Below, one piece after another: positions 8,561-16,017 of a stretch of DNA of 64,000 nt. The notes below the pieces were generated by a model. It saw only the letters and a list, made by a program, of their open reading frames with translations, was not told where the DNA came from and ran no database searches. The stretch spans positions 1 to 64,000 of the forward strand of contig CAYZOV010000004.1 in the NCBI GenBank assembly GCA_964480525.1, in the 5' to 3' direction. Every line of letters starts with the position of its first letter. The stretch's first letter is position 1. The position numbers and the translations under genes were made by a program. The DNA comes from JAAZZIT01 sp964480525 (lineage in GTDB: Bacteria; Bacillota; Clostridia; Oscillospirales; Ruminococcaceae).

Positions 8561-8650
8561 GTTTTAAAAGAAAAATTTTCTCCCCTATGTTTAAAAGCTT
8601 TGAAATTCGGCAAAACTAATTGTGAAATTAAAATTTGGAGTTGAGAAGAA

Positions 8651-8995
8651 ATGACCGTTCACAGAGGAGAAATATATTACGCCGATTTAAGTCCCGTCGT
8701 CGGAAGCGAACAGGGTGGCGTCAGACCTGTTTTAATTGTGCAAAACGACATCGGAAACAAGCACAGCCCGACGGTTATCGCCGCCGCAATCACCAGCAAA
8801 TGTGATAAAACCAAACTTCCTACACACATCGAGGTGGACGGGGCAGGGTGCGGACTTTCAAAAGATTCCGTTGTGCTTTTGGAACAAATCCGCACTCTTG
8901 ACAAAAAACGCCTGAAAGAACGTATGGGCAAACTTGATTCAACCGCCATGACGCAGGTAAACAACGCTTTGTCTATAAGCTTCGGTCTGTTTTAA
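8651..8995 (+). CDS. MazF/EndoA-type endoribonuclease toxin, no antitoxin adjacent
   Basis: 114-residue PemK/MazF family protein that would cleave single-stranded mRNA at short motifs. The sequence is full length and contains RGEIYYADLSPVVGSEQGG at the N-terminus, RPVLIVQND with the catalytic-region Arg, and LLEQIRTLDKKRL. It is close to the Bacillus EndoA type. In Bacillus an antitoxin gene precedes it, but here the 219 bases upstream contain no frame longer than about 10 codons from an ATG and the downstream gene is unrelated. It is therefore an orphan or relies on an antitoxin elsewhere. Confidence 0.92.
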   Translation: MTVHRGEIYYADLSPVVGSEQGGVRPVLIVQNDIGNKHSPTVIAAAITSKCDKTKLPTHIEVDGAGCGLSKDSVVLLEQIRTLDKKRLKERMGKLDSTAMTQVNNALSISFGLF

Positions 8996-9021
8996 CCGCT
9001 ACTTAAAAATTTACACCTTAA

Positions 9022-9049
9022 AAAGAGTAGACTTTTTCTGCTCTTTTTT
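9022..9049 (+). terminator. Terminator of mazF
   Basis: AAAGAGTAG with CTGCTCTTT (one G-T pair), followed by TTT; immediately before the next promoter. Confidence 0.82.
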
Positions 9050-9050
9050 G

Positions 9051-9079
9051 TTGACATTATCCCGTTTAAATGCTATAAT
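9051..9079 (+). promoter_or_regulatory. Promoter of the 9115 gene
   Basis: Perfect TTGACA (9051-9056), 17-bp spacer, TATAAT (9074-9079). Confidence 0.9.
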
Positions 9080-9114
9080 TAAAGTGCAAAATTTTTAAAC
9101 TTAGGAAGTGCATT

Positions 9115-9762
9115 ATGGGATTTTTAGATAACGTAATTAAAACTGCGAAAAATGTAAAAAAAATTGTCGATGATATTCAGGATAGCGCCGCCGCAAACAC
9201 TCTGAATGAGAAAATCCACAGCGAATATCCGTCCGAAGTCACCTTGACTATGCCAATAGGAATTTCCGCAAGACTTTGTAACGAAAGCTTTTTTGACACG
9301 GATAACGACGGCAACAGCGTTGAAATCAAAACTTCAATGACCGTTGACAATCGTTTTCACCAATTTTCATCGGGTGCAGCCGAAATCGACATCAGCTTTG
9401 CATATTCTCCCGACATCACCGACCCCAACGAATGGGCAGAGTGGGACTTTGGCGTGCCTGCCATTTGCGTAGGTCAGGAGCCGTGGCTCAACGACGTTTT
9501 GATGGCTCACCTGAACGGCAAACCTTTGCCCAATAATTCGTCTGTTTCTAAGGTTTCGGGCGTTCAAAACATTCTCTACAAAACCACCCTCAAAAAGAAC
9601 GATACCTACTATGTTTCGTACCATTTTCACCGTGGCTTTGACAAGAAAAACTTCTACCAGATTACCGCAAGCTATCCGCAAAATTTCGTGGGAAAACCAA
9701 TCGAGAAAATTTTCACCGACGCTTTGGAGCTTGTCGCTTGCACCTATACCGAAAACAAGTAA
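9115..9762 (+). CDS. Hypothetical protein, 215 aa, cytosolic
   Basis: I do not recognise this family. The product has a short N-terminal amphipathic helix (FLDNVIKTAKNVKKIVDDIQD), no signal peptide and no membrane segment. The rest looks beta-rich, with aromatic patches such as DPNEWAEWDFGVP and YYVSYHFHRGFDKKNFYQI. It has its own consensus promoter and a strong terminator, so it is a single-gene unit. AGGAAG lies about 7 bases before the ATG. Base composition matches the neighbours, so recent transfer is not indicated. Confidence 0.85.
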   Translation: MGFLDNVIKTAKNVKKIVDDIQDSAAANTLNEKIHSEYPSEVTLTMPIGISARLCNESFFDTDNDGNSVEIKTSMTVDNRFHQFSSGAAEIDISFAYSPDITDPNEWAEWDFGVPAICVGQEPWLNDVLMAHLNGKPLPNNSSVSKVSGVQNILYKTTLKKNDTYYVSYHFHRGFDKKNFYQITASYPQNFVGKPIEKIFTDALELVACTYTENK

Positions 9763-9767
9763 AATTT

Positions 9768-9797
9768 AACCCTCAACTTTCACGTTGAGGGTTTTTT
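9768..9797. terminator. Bidirectional terminator
   Basis: AACCCTCAAC-TTTCAC-GTTGAGGGTT then TTTT; lies between the convergent genes ending at 9762 and 9804. Confidence 0.9.
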
Positions 9798-9803
9798 GAT
9801 ATT

Positions 9804-10187
9804 TTAATGTAACTGCAAATGCTCCTTTTCAAGCTCTTTAACAAGGTCGCAAAACTTCCACGATTGATTAAACCTCGTCACAACAGCCTTTAAATCCACC
9901 GAAACCTCAGCCTTTCGCATTTCAACCACAATTCGGTCGAGTGTTTTCCCGTCAATGTTACAAAACACAACGCACTCTTTTTCGGGTTTCTCGCACACCT
10001 CGTCCGAATTTTTCGTAAAACCGTTCCAGCCCGCTAAAAATCCCACCTGCTGACGCACTTCGTCCTCTTTTATTTCCTTAAACGAAATCCTGAAGCGTTC
10101 CAGCAAACGACTGATTTTTTCGGACTTTTCCCGTGGTATTCCGTACCACAACACCAACGGCTTTTGTGCCACAACTCTCGCTTTCAT
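9804..10187 (-). CDS. DUF3783-like hypothetical protein
   Basis: 127 residues, soluble. The N-terminus VVAQKPLVLWYGIP and the C-terminal block VEMRKAEVSVDLKAVVT resemble DUF3783 proteins of Clostridia, in which a short beta strand is followed by FNQSW. Function of that family is unknown. It is the last gene of a leftward set of three (PAP2 phosphatase, 126-residue protein, this gene), separated from its neighbour by 3 bases. The family assignment is moderately sure. Confidence 0.7.
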   Translation of the reverse strand: MKARVVAQKPLVLWYGIPREKSEKISRLLERFRISFKEIKEDEVRQQVGFLAGWNGFTKNSDEVCEKPEKECVVFCNIDGKTLDRIVVEMRKAEVSVDLKAVVTRFNQSWKFCDLVKELEKEHLQLH

Positions 10188-10190
10188 ACA

Positions 10191-10571
10191 CTACACCTCG
10201 TTTAAATTATCCCCCAAAGGCTTGACGATTATACCAACCTTTGCAAAAAATCTTACTAAAATTTCTCTGTCGCCTTTAAAAATTTCACTTTTTCCTATAA
10301 TTTTATCGTCCTTGTAGGCGTTAAATTTTACATAAACTTCGTCATAATTCTCCGTGTAAAACCAATGAGCTTCAATGTACTCGTTTTTTACAGCGTAATA
10401 ATTCACCGGCTTTAACTTCATAATTGCACCTATATCCGCCCGTGTTTCAATTAAAAATTCCTCAAAATCTTCAAAACAACAGTTAATTCTCTTGCTTTTT
10501 AATGTCAAAAGTCGCTTTTCCAACGCACTTTTTTCACTTTTTTGTTTCTTAAAAATTCCGAAAATCCCCAT
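10191..10571 (-). CDS. Hypothetical protein, 126 aa
   Basis: Unrecognised soluble protein. I place the start at the ATG with AGGAGA seven bases upstream; a longer version beginning at 10592 would overlap the preceding gene and lacks a ribosome site. The N-terminus MGIFGIFKKQKSEKS is short, basic and amphipathic, hinting at membrane or nucleic-acid contact. The body has alternating Tyr/Phe-rich strands (NYYAVKNEYIEAHWFYTENY). It sits 10 bases after the PAP2 gene and 3 before the DUF3783-like gene, so all three are likely one operon. Confidence 0.75.
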   Translation of the reverse strand: MGIFGIFKKQKSEKSALEKRLLTLKSKRINCCFEDFEEFLIETRADIGAIMKLKPVNYYAVKNEYIEAHWFYTENYDEVYVKFNAYKDDKIIGKSEIFKGDREILVRFFAKVGIIVKPLGDNLNEV

Positions 10572-10581
10572 ATCTTTTCTC

Positions 10582-11139
10582 CTAAACTTCACCGAAATTC
10601 ATTTTTTCTCTGACTTTGTTTTCGATTTTTGTAAAAACTAACATAACCGCAACCCCCACAAAAATGCCCACAATCATACCGCCGATTACGTCCGTTGCGT
10701 AGTGGACGTGCAAATAAATTCTGGAAATTGCCATCAAAACCGCATACCCAAACGCAACGACACCCCATTTTTTGTTAAACATAAACACCGCCGTTGCACA
10801 CGCAAATGAAGACGAAGAATGTCCCGACGGAAAACTTGACCCCGACGGAATACCAATCAAAAGCTTAATGTTCGGGTCAGCTACAAATGGACGTGTGCGG
10901 TCGAAAATTTCTTTCAGAACAAAGTTGTTTAAAAGTACGACGCTTAACAGACTAAGCATAACCGCAACCCCGATTTTTCGGGTCTTTTTGTGAATAAAAA
11001 ACCCAAGTATAACCCCAATCCAAATTGCACCGCCGTTACCCGTGTATGTGATAGCTTTAAAAAATACGTCTAATATCCCACAGCTAATGCTTTCTAAAAA
11101 ATCAAAAGCCACGCTGTCGATTTTGCTTATAATCTCCAA
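10582..11139 (-). CDS. PAP2-family membrane phosphatase
   Basis: 185-residue integral membrane phosphatase of the PAP2/PgpB type, likely acting on undecaprenyl pyrophosphate or phosphatidylglycerophosphate outside the membrane. All three catalytic motifs are present: KEIFDRTRPF (KxxxxxxRP), PSGHSSSS (PSGH) and SRIYLHVHYATDV (SRxxxxxHxxxD). About five hydrophobic helices flank them. Exact substrate cannot be told from sequence. It heads a three-gene leftward operon behind a TTGAAT-17-TAAAAT promoter. Confidence 0.92.
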   Translation of the reverse strand: MEIISKIDSVAFDFLESISCGILDVFFKAITYTGNGGAIWIGVILGFFIHKKTRKIGVAVMLSLLSVVLLNNFVLKEIFDRTRPFVADPNIKLLIGIPSGSSFPSGHSSSSFACATAVFMFNKKWGVVAFGYAVLMAISRIYLHVHYATDVIGGMIVGIFVGVAVMLVFTKIENKVREKMNFGEV

Positions 11140-11176
11140 TTATACGACCCCCACTATCATATTTTTAAACAACTTA

Positions 11177-11205
11177 ATTTTACCACGTTTTTCTTAACAA
11201 TTCAA
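11177..11205 (-). promoter_or_regulatory. Promoter of the PAP2 operon
   Basis: Minus strand TTGAAT (11205-11200), 17-bp spacer, TAAAAT (11182-11177). Confidence 0.7.
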
Positions 11206-11217
11206 CCCTTTAGGGCA

Positions 11218-11250
11218 AAATAAAAACCTCGGCTGTAAAAACCGAGGTTT
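11218..11250 (-). terminator. Terminator of gap
   Basis: AAACCTCGG-9 nt-CCGAGGTTT, followed on the minus strand by TTTTTATTTTG. Confidence 0.9.
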
Positions 11251-11270
11251 AATATTTTAAGCTTTAAGAA

Positions 11271-12308
11271 TTAAGCAAGTTCAGCAAAGTACTTGATTGT
11301 TCTTACCATCTGTGATGTGTAAGAATTTTCGTTGTCGTACCATGAAACTACCTGTACTTCGTAAAGGTCGTCAGCAATCTTAGCAACCATTGTCTGTGTT
11401 GCGTCGAAGAGTGAACCGTACTTCATACCGATAACGTCTGAAGAAACGATTGCATCCTCGTTGTAGCCGTAGCTTTCTGAAGCAGCAGCCTTCATAGCAG
11501 CGTTAATGCCTTCCTTAGTAACGTCTGTACCCTTAACAACAGCTGTAAGGATTGTTGTAGAACCTGTTGGAACAGGAACTCTCTGTGCAGAACCGATAAG
11601 TTTGCCGTTAAGTTCAGGAATTACAAGACCGATAGCCTTAGCAGCACCTGTTGAGTTAGGAACGATGTTAGCAGCACCTGCTCTTGCTCTTCTCATATCA
11701 CCCTTTCTGTGTGGGCCGTCGAGAATCATCTGGTCACCTGTGTAAGCGTGAATTGTACTCATAATACCGCTCTGGATTGGAGCATAGTCGTTAAGAGCCT
11801 TAGCCATAGGTGCAAGACAGTTTGTTGTGCAAGAAGCAGCAGAAATAATTGTGTCGTCCTTTGTAAGTGTATTTTCGTTTACTGAGAATACGATTGTTGG
11901 GAGGTCGTTACCAGCAGGAGCTGAAATAACTACCTTCTTAGCACCGGCGTCGATATGAGCCTGTGCCTTGTCCTTTGAGCAGTAGAAACCTGTACATTCG
12001 AGAACAACGTCAACACCGATTTCGCCCCAAGGAAGTTCCTTAGCGTTAGCCATAGCGTAAATCTTGAGTGTCTTTCCGTCAACTGTGATTGTACCTGCTT
12101 CGTCGTCTGCTTCTACTGTGTGAAGGTTTTCACCGATTCTACCACAGTAACCGCCCTGAGCTGTATCGTACTTGAGAAGCTGAGCGAGCATTGAAGGCTT
12201 TGTAAGGTCGTTGATTGCAACTACCTCGTAACCTTCTGCACCAAACATCTGTCTGAATGCAAGACGTCCAATACGTCCGAAACCATTAATAGCAACTTTA
12301 ACTGACAT
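11271..12308 (-). CDS. gap: Glyceraldehyde-3-phosphate dehydrogenase, type I
   Basis: Glycolytic enzyme converting glyceraldehyde-3-phosphate to 1,3-bisphosphoglycerate with NAD+. The 345-residue product has the NAD-binding start VAINGFGRIGRLAFR and the catalytic-cysteine motif SAASCTTNCLAP, and ends with the usual VSWYDNENSYTSQMVRT. Codon bias is strong (GCA, CTT, AAC, ACT), indicating high expression. AGGAGG precedes the ATG. It is monocistronic, with its own promoter and terminator; no pgk or tpi follows. The symbol gapA would serve equally. Confidence 0.98.
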   Translation of the reverse strand: MSVKVAINGFGRIGRLAFRQMFGAEGYEVVAINDLTKPSMLAQLLKYDTAQGGYCGRIGENLHTVEADDEAGTITVDGKTLKIYAMANAKELPWGEIGVDVVLECTGFYCSKDKAQAHIDAGAKKVVISAPAGNDLPTIVFSVNENTLTKDDTIISAASCTTNCLAPMAKALNDYAPIQSGIMSTIHAYTGDQMILDGPHRKGDMRRARAGAANIVPNSTGAAKAIGLVIPELNGKLIGSAQRVPVPTGSTTILTAVVKGTDVTKEGINAAMKAAASESYGYNEDAIVSSDVIGMKYGSLFDATQTMVAKIADDLYEVQVVSWYDNENSYTSQMVRTIKYFAELA

Positions 12309-12340
12309 AAAAGTTTACCTCCTAAAATTTTTCTAAATCT

Positions 12341-12369
12341 ATTTTACACTATTTTGAATCATTTTGCAA
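12341..12369 (-). promoter_or_regulatory. Promoter of gap
   Basis: Minus strand TTGCAA (12369-12364), 17-bp spacer, TAAAAT (12346-12341), about 30 bases before the start codon. Confidence 0.75.
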
Positions 12370-12634
12370 GCACTTTGACAAAAAAATAACTGACTATTTT
12401 TAATTTCTACACAGTTTCTTTTTGTATATATTGCCAAAAAATACGTTTTGTTATCATATTTTTGCAAATTTATTAAGAAAATTTTTAAAAACTCGATAAT
12501 CGGAATAATTAAACCCTCCCTACTTTGTAAAAACTTTACGTTTTTCTGTGAAAAATTTGATTCCTTTAAAATTTTGTAGGTCCTAACTTTACTTTTGCCG
12601 TGAATTTTTATAATTTTAACCTCACTTTTGATTG
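12370..12634. other. AT-rich gene-free stretch between divergent promoters
   Basis: About 265 bases with no credible reading frame, RNA gene or strong hairpin. It separates leftward gap from the rightward NusG-II/Gx pair and probably holds only upstream promoter elements. Confidence 0.6.
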
Positions 12635-12663
12635 TTGCAATTTAAATCCGATTGTGCTAAAAT
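12635..12663 (+). promoter_or_regulatory. Promoter of the NusG-II/Gx-transporter pair
   Basis: TTGCAA (12635-12640), 17-bp spacer, TAAAAT (12658-12663). Confidence 0.65.
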
Positions 12664-12731
12664 AAAAATAGAACATTTGCGTGATATTTTTTGCATATAC
12701 CTTATTATTATAACCACGGGAGAAACCTTAA

Positions 12732-13100
12732 ATGAGAAAAATTTTTAAAAGTACGGCATTTTGGATTGTAACTTTTTTGTTAATTTTATCCACCTGCCTG
12801 ACTGTAATAATTCTGAAACATAACACTCACGGAAACGTTGTAAAAGTGTATGTTGAGGACGAAATTTTTACCGAAATTCCCTTGAAAAACGACGGGGAAT
12901 ATCCAATAATAACCCAATACGGCACAAATATTTTGCAAATCAAGGACGGCGGTGTTCGTGTGCTGTCCGCCGACTGCCAAAACCAAATTTGCGTAAACGA
13001 CGGGTGGGTTACACAACCCGATAAACCCTTGATTTGCGCCCCGCATAAGCTTGTCGTTATGATAGTGGACGATTCCGACAAAGGCGGTAACGACCTATGA
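12732..13100 (+). CDS. NusG domain II-like membrane-anchored protein
   Basis: 122 residues: an N-terminal transmembrane anchor (FWIVTFLLILSTCLTVIIL) and an extracytoplasmic domain of the NusG_II type. Typical features are VKVYVEDEIFTEIPL, VLSADCQNQICVNDGW and the closing ICAPHKLVVMIV, where the two Cys of DCxxxxC and the ICAP Cys are conserved in this family. Such proteins are regularly encoded next to a Gx-type transporter and are suspected to take part in redox or quinone-related surface chemistry; the role is unproven. The next gene overlaps by 4 bases (ATGA). Confidence 0.82.
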   Translation: MRKIFKSTAFWIVTFLLILSTCLTVIILKHNTHGNVVKVYVEDEIFTEIPLKNDGEYPIITQYGTNILQIKDGGVRVLSADCQNQICVNDGWVTQPDKPLICAPHKLVVMIVDDSDKGGNDL

Positions 13101-13594
13101 AAAATATAAATAAATTAACCACTCTGGGATTGCTGTCCTGCCTTGCGTTGATAATATTCGTAATCGAAAGTTACCTGCCACCGCTGGGCATAACAGGCGC
13201 AAAATTGGGTTTGTCAAACATTGTCGTTCTGTTTACTATGGTGATAATGGGCAGAAAAGAAGCTTTTGGGGTTTTGGTTGTAAAAATACTTTTGGGGGCG
13301 TTGTTTTCGGGGAATGTTTTCGCTCTGGTGTTTAGTATTTTCGGCGGATTTTCGGCTTTTGCGGTTATGAGCCTTTCTGTTTCTTTTCTAAACAAAAACC
13401 GACTTTTCTTAACTTCCGTCATTGGCGGAACTGTACATAATATCGGACAGCTTTTTGCGGCATTTGTTGTTATGAAAACCTCTGCGGTGTTTTTCTACAC
13501 TCCGTATCTTGTTGTTGCAGGAATTTTAACAGGTCTTTTTACAGGCGTTGCAACCCAGTTTACCCTGAAATTATATAAAAATATTAAACACTAA
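13097..13594 (+). CDS. Gx transporter family membrane protein (heptaprenyl diphosphate synthase component I-like)
   Basis: 165-residue integral membrane protein with about five hydrophobic helices. The N-terminal SYLPPLGITGAKLGLSN motif, with its Pro- and Gly-rich turn, is the hallmark of the Gx transporter family, which resembles ECF S-components and is often misnamed heptaprenyl diphosphate synthase subunit I. The substrate is unknown. It is translationally coupled to the NusG-II protein, the usual partner of this family, and followed by a terminator. Confidence 0.85.
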   Translation: MKNINKLTTLGLLSCLALIIFVIESYLPPLGITGAKLGLSNIVVLFTMVIMGRKEAFGVLVVKILLGALFSGNVFALVFSIFGGFSAFAVMSLSVSFLNKNRLFLTSVIGGTVHNIGQLFAAFVVMKTSAVFFYTPYLVVAGILTGLFTGVATQFTLKLYKNIKH

Positions 13595-13627
13595 ATAACC
13601 CCTTGAATTTTAAATATCATATTTCTA

Positions 13628-13680
13628 AGCCCGACGCAAATGTTAAATGTTAATATTTCGTGTCGGGCTATTGATTTTTT
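13628..13680 (+). terminator. Terminator after the Gx transporter
   Basis: AGCCCGAC...GTCGGGCT with an inner AAAT/ATTT stem, followed by a T-run that overlaps the next promoter. Confidence 0.8.
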
Positions 13681-13699
13681 TGTATTTTAATGGTATAAT
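13671..13699 (+). promoter_or_regulatory. Promoter of the ruvCAB unit
   Basis: TTGATT (13671-13676), 17-bp spacer, TATAAT (13694-13699). It sits within the tail of the preceding terminator. Confidence 0.78.
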
Positions 13700-13749
13700 A
13701 GGTTGTTAAGTTGTATATATACGTTTTTCAGGACAAGCGAGAGGTAAAA

Positions 13750-14238
13750 ATGGTAATTTTAGGAATTGACCCTGGCTATGCAATCGTGGGTTTCGGAGTG
13801 GTTGAATTTAATAAAAATCAGTTTTCCGTGTTGGGTTTCGGCGCTATAACCACCCCTGCGGAAATGCCTTTTGAAAAACGCCTTGAAACGATTTTCGACG
13901 ATATGACGGAGATTCTCACAAAATACCGTCCCGACTGTCTGGCAATTGAAAAACTGTTTTTTAACACCAACCAAAAAACCGCTATCGACGTGGCGCAGGC
14001 ACGAGGGGTCACAATTTTACCCGCCATAAAAATGAGCGTACCGATTTTTGAATACACCCCTTTGCAGGTTAAAAACGCCGTCACAGGCTTTGGACGTGCT
14101 GAAAAAAAGCAGGTTCAGGAAATGATTCGTCGTACACTTAACCTCAAAGAAGTTCCTAAACCCGACGACACCGCCGACGCTTTGGGACTTGCTATAACAC
14201 ACGGAAGATGTTCCCGAACGCTTAACTTTTTACAATAA
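13750..14238 (+). CDS. ruvC: Holliday junction resolvase RuvC
   Basis: 162-residue RNase H-fold endonuclease that cuts Holliday junctions with the RuvAB motor. Acidic catalytic residues are visible in GIDPG, AIEKLFFNTNQKTA and DDTADALGLA, and the motif GRAEKKQVQEM is typical. I start at ATG 13750, where GAGAGG precedes and the conserved ILGIDPG begins at once; an upstream in-frame ATG at 13711 would add 13 atypical residues. It is first in ruvC-ruvA-ruvB, with short gaps throughout. Confidence 0.96.
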   Translation: MVILGIDPGYAIVGFGVVEFNKNQFSVLGFGAITTPAEMPFEKRLETIFDDMTEILTKYRPDCLAIEKLFFNTNQKTAIDVAQARGVTILPAIKMSVPIFEYTPLQVKNAVTGFGRAEKKQVQEMIRRTLNLKEVPKPDDTADALGLAITHGRCSRTLNFLQ

Positions 14239-14262
14239 CTTTACAAAAAGGAAATTTTTAAT

Positions 14263-14865
14263 ATGATTTACAGTTTAACAGGAAAACTTATGAACCTTGA
14301 ACCCGACCTTGCGGTTATCCAATGTGGCGGTGTGGGTTATGCCTGCCGAACAACCCTTAATACAATCGGCAGACTTCAAAATGTTGACGGCGACGTAACT
14401 CTTTTTACGGTGCTTAACGTCAGAGAGGACGCCGTGGAGCTTTTCGGATTTTATTCCCACGACGAACTGAATTGCTTCAAACTTCTCACGTCCGTTTCAG
14501 GCGTCGGACCTAAAAACGCACTTGCGGTTTTGTCCGCAATGACGCCACAGGATTTTGCGTTGGCGGTTGCAACCGAGGACGCAAAGTTTCTCACAAAAGC
14601 AAAGGGTGTGGGTGCAAAAGTCGCCCAGCGTATTGTTTTGGAACTTAAAGACAAACTTAAAAAGGAAACCGCCGCTACGGGCGTTGGTTTAATTCCCGAA
14701 ACATTGTCCCACGGAGCAACTTCGGGCGTTTCCGAAGCAGTTTCCGCACTCACCGTGCTTGGATATTCTCACGCCGAAGCTTCCACGGCTCTGGCAGGCG
14801 CCGATTCGCAAATGTCCGTTGAGGAACTTATAAAATACGCTTTAAAACGTCTTGCAAGCTTGTAA
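14263..14865 (+). CDS. ruvA: Holliday junction branch migration protein RuvA
   Basis: 200-residue DNA-binding subunit of the RuvAB branch migration complex. It has the N-terminal OB fold (MIYSLTGKLMNLEPDLAVI), two helix-hairpin-helix segments (LTSVSGVGPKNALAVLSAM and FLTKAKGVGAKVAQRIVLEL) and the C-terminal RuvB-contacting domain with the acidic-linker helix SEAVSALTVLGYSHAEA. Length is normal. Located 24 bases after ruvC and 16 before ruvB. Confidence 0.97.
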   Translation: MIYSLTGKLMNLEPDLAVIQCGGVGYACRTTLNTIGRLQNVDGDVTLFTVLNVREDAVELFGFYSHDELNCFKLLTSVSGVGPKNALAVLSAMTPQDFALAVATEDAKFLTKAKGVGAKVAQRIVLELKDKLKKETAATGVGLIPETLSHGATSGVSEAVSALTVLGYSHAEASTALAGADSQMSVEELIKYALKRLASL

Positions 14866-14881
14866 TTTAAGGAGATAAATT

Positions 14882-15946
14882 ATGATAGAAACAGGGGAAT
14901 TTGACTTTGAAAACAGACTTGTTTCACCGTCGGAAATTCAAATTGATACAAAGGACGACTTCGACATTTCAATTCGTCCGAAAACTCTTAGCGAGTATGT
15001 TGGGCAAAAGACCGTCAAAGAAAATCTGTCGGTGTATATCAAGGCCGCTAAACAGCGTGGCGACGTTCTTGACCACGTTTTGCTTTACGGGCCACCGGGA
15101 CTTGGAAAAACCACCCTATCGCAAATTATCGCCAACGAACTTGGCGTAAATATTCGCATAACTTCCGGACCGTCTATAAAAAAACCGGGGGACTTGGCTG
15201 CGATTTTAACAAATCTTGAACAGGGCGACGTGCTGTTTATCGACGAAATTCACCGTCTTGACAGCGCCGTCGAAGAAATACTTTATCCTGCTCTTGAGGA
15301 CTTTGTTTTGGACATAATCTGGGGCAAAGGCGCAGGTGCAAACTCTGTCCGACTTGACCTCAAACCGTTTACTTTGGTGGGCGCAACCACCCGTTCGGGA
15401 CAACTCACCGCACCGCTCCGTGACCGCTTCGGCGTAATTGAACGTCTGGAACTTTACACGCCTGACGAACTTTGCGACATAATTTTGCGAAGCGCTTCGA
15501 TTTTGGATATTGCTTGCGAACGTGACGGCGCAATGGAACTTGCAAAACGTTCACGAGGCACACCTAGAATTGCAAACAGATTTTTAAAGCGAGTTCGTGA
15601 TTTTGCCGAAATTGAGGGCAACGGCGTAATTTCAAAGGACATAGTAGACCTTGCGCTTAAACGTATGGAAGTGGACGAATTGGGTCTTGACAAAATGGAT
15701 AAACGCCTGCTTGAAATGATGATAAAAGGCTATAACGGCGGACCTGTTGGTCTTGAAACTCTGGCTTCGGCAATCGGCGAAGAAGCCGTAACTTTGGAGG
15801 ACGTTTGCGAACCTTATCTTATGCAGCTTGGGTTTATCCAGCGTACCCCACGGGGCAGAATGGCAACCGACCTTGCGTATAAACATTTGGGTTTTGAAAA
15901 AATCGACAAAAAAACTGCGGTAACAGGTCAGATGACTTTTGAATAA
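14882..15946 (+). CDS. ruvB: Holliday junction branch migration helicase RuvB
   Basis: 354-residue AAA+ hexameric motor of RuvAB. The N-terminus has RPKTLSEYVGQ, followed by Walker A GPPGLGKTTL, Walker B LFIDEIHRL, sensor 1 GATTRSG and the arginine-finger region LRDRFGV. The C-terminal winged helix (GPVGLETLASAIGEE, GFIQRTPRGRMAT) binds DNA. AAGGAG precedes the ATG. Confidence 0.98.
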   Translation: MIETGEFDFENRLVSPSEIQIDTKDDFDISIRPKTLSEYVGQKTVKENLSVYIKAAKQRGDVLDHVLLYGPPGLGKTTLSQIIANELGVNIRITSGPSIKKPGDLAAILTNLEQGDVLFIDEIHRLDSAVEEILYPALEDFVLDIIWGKGAGANSVRLDLKPFTLVGATTRSGQLTAPLRDRFGVIERLELYTPDELCDIILRSASILDIACERDGAMELAKRSRGTPRIANRFLKRVRDFAEIEGNGVISKDIVDLALKRMEVDELGLDKMDKRLLEMMIKGYNGGPVGLETLASAIGEEAVTLEDVCEPYLMQLGFIQRTPRGRMATDLAYKHLGFEKIDKKTAVTGQMTFE

Positions 15947-16017
15947 ACTAAAAACAAAAGAAAATTCGCAAGAATTTAACAAGACAATGAAACATTATTA
16001 GAAATGAGGATTTAATT

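Noticed and set aside
13097..13594. Heptaprenyl diphosphate synthase component I
   Set aside because: The protein is an integral membrane Gx-transporter type with no prenyl-synthase partner or motif; the name is a frequent database carry-over.
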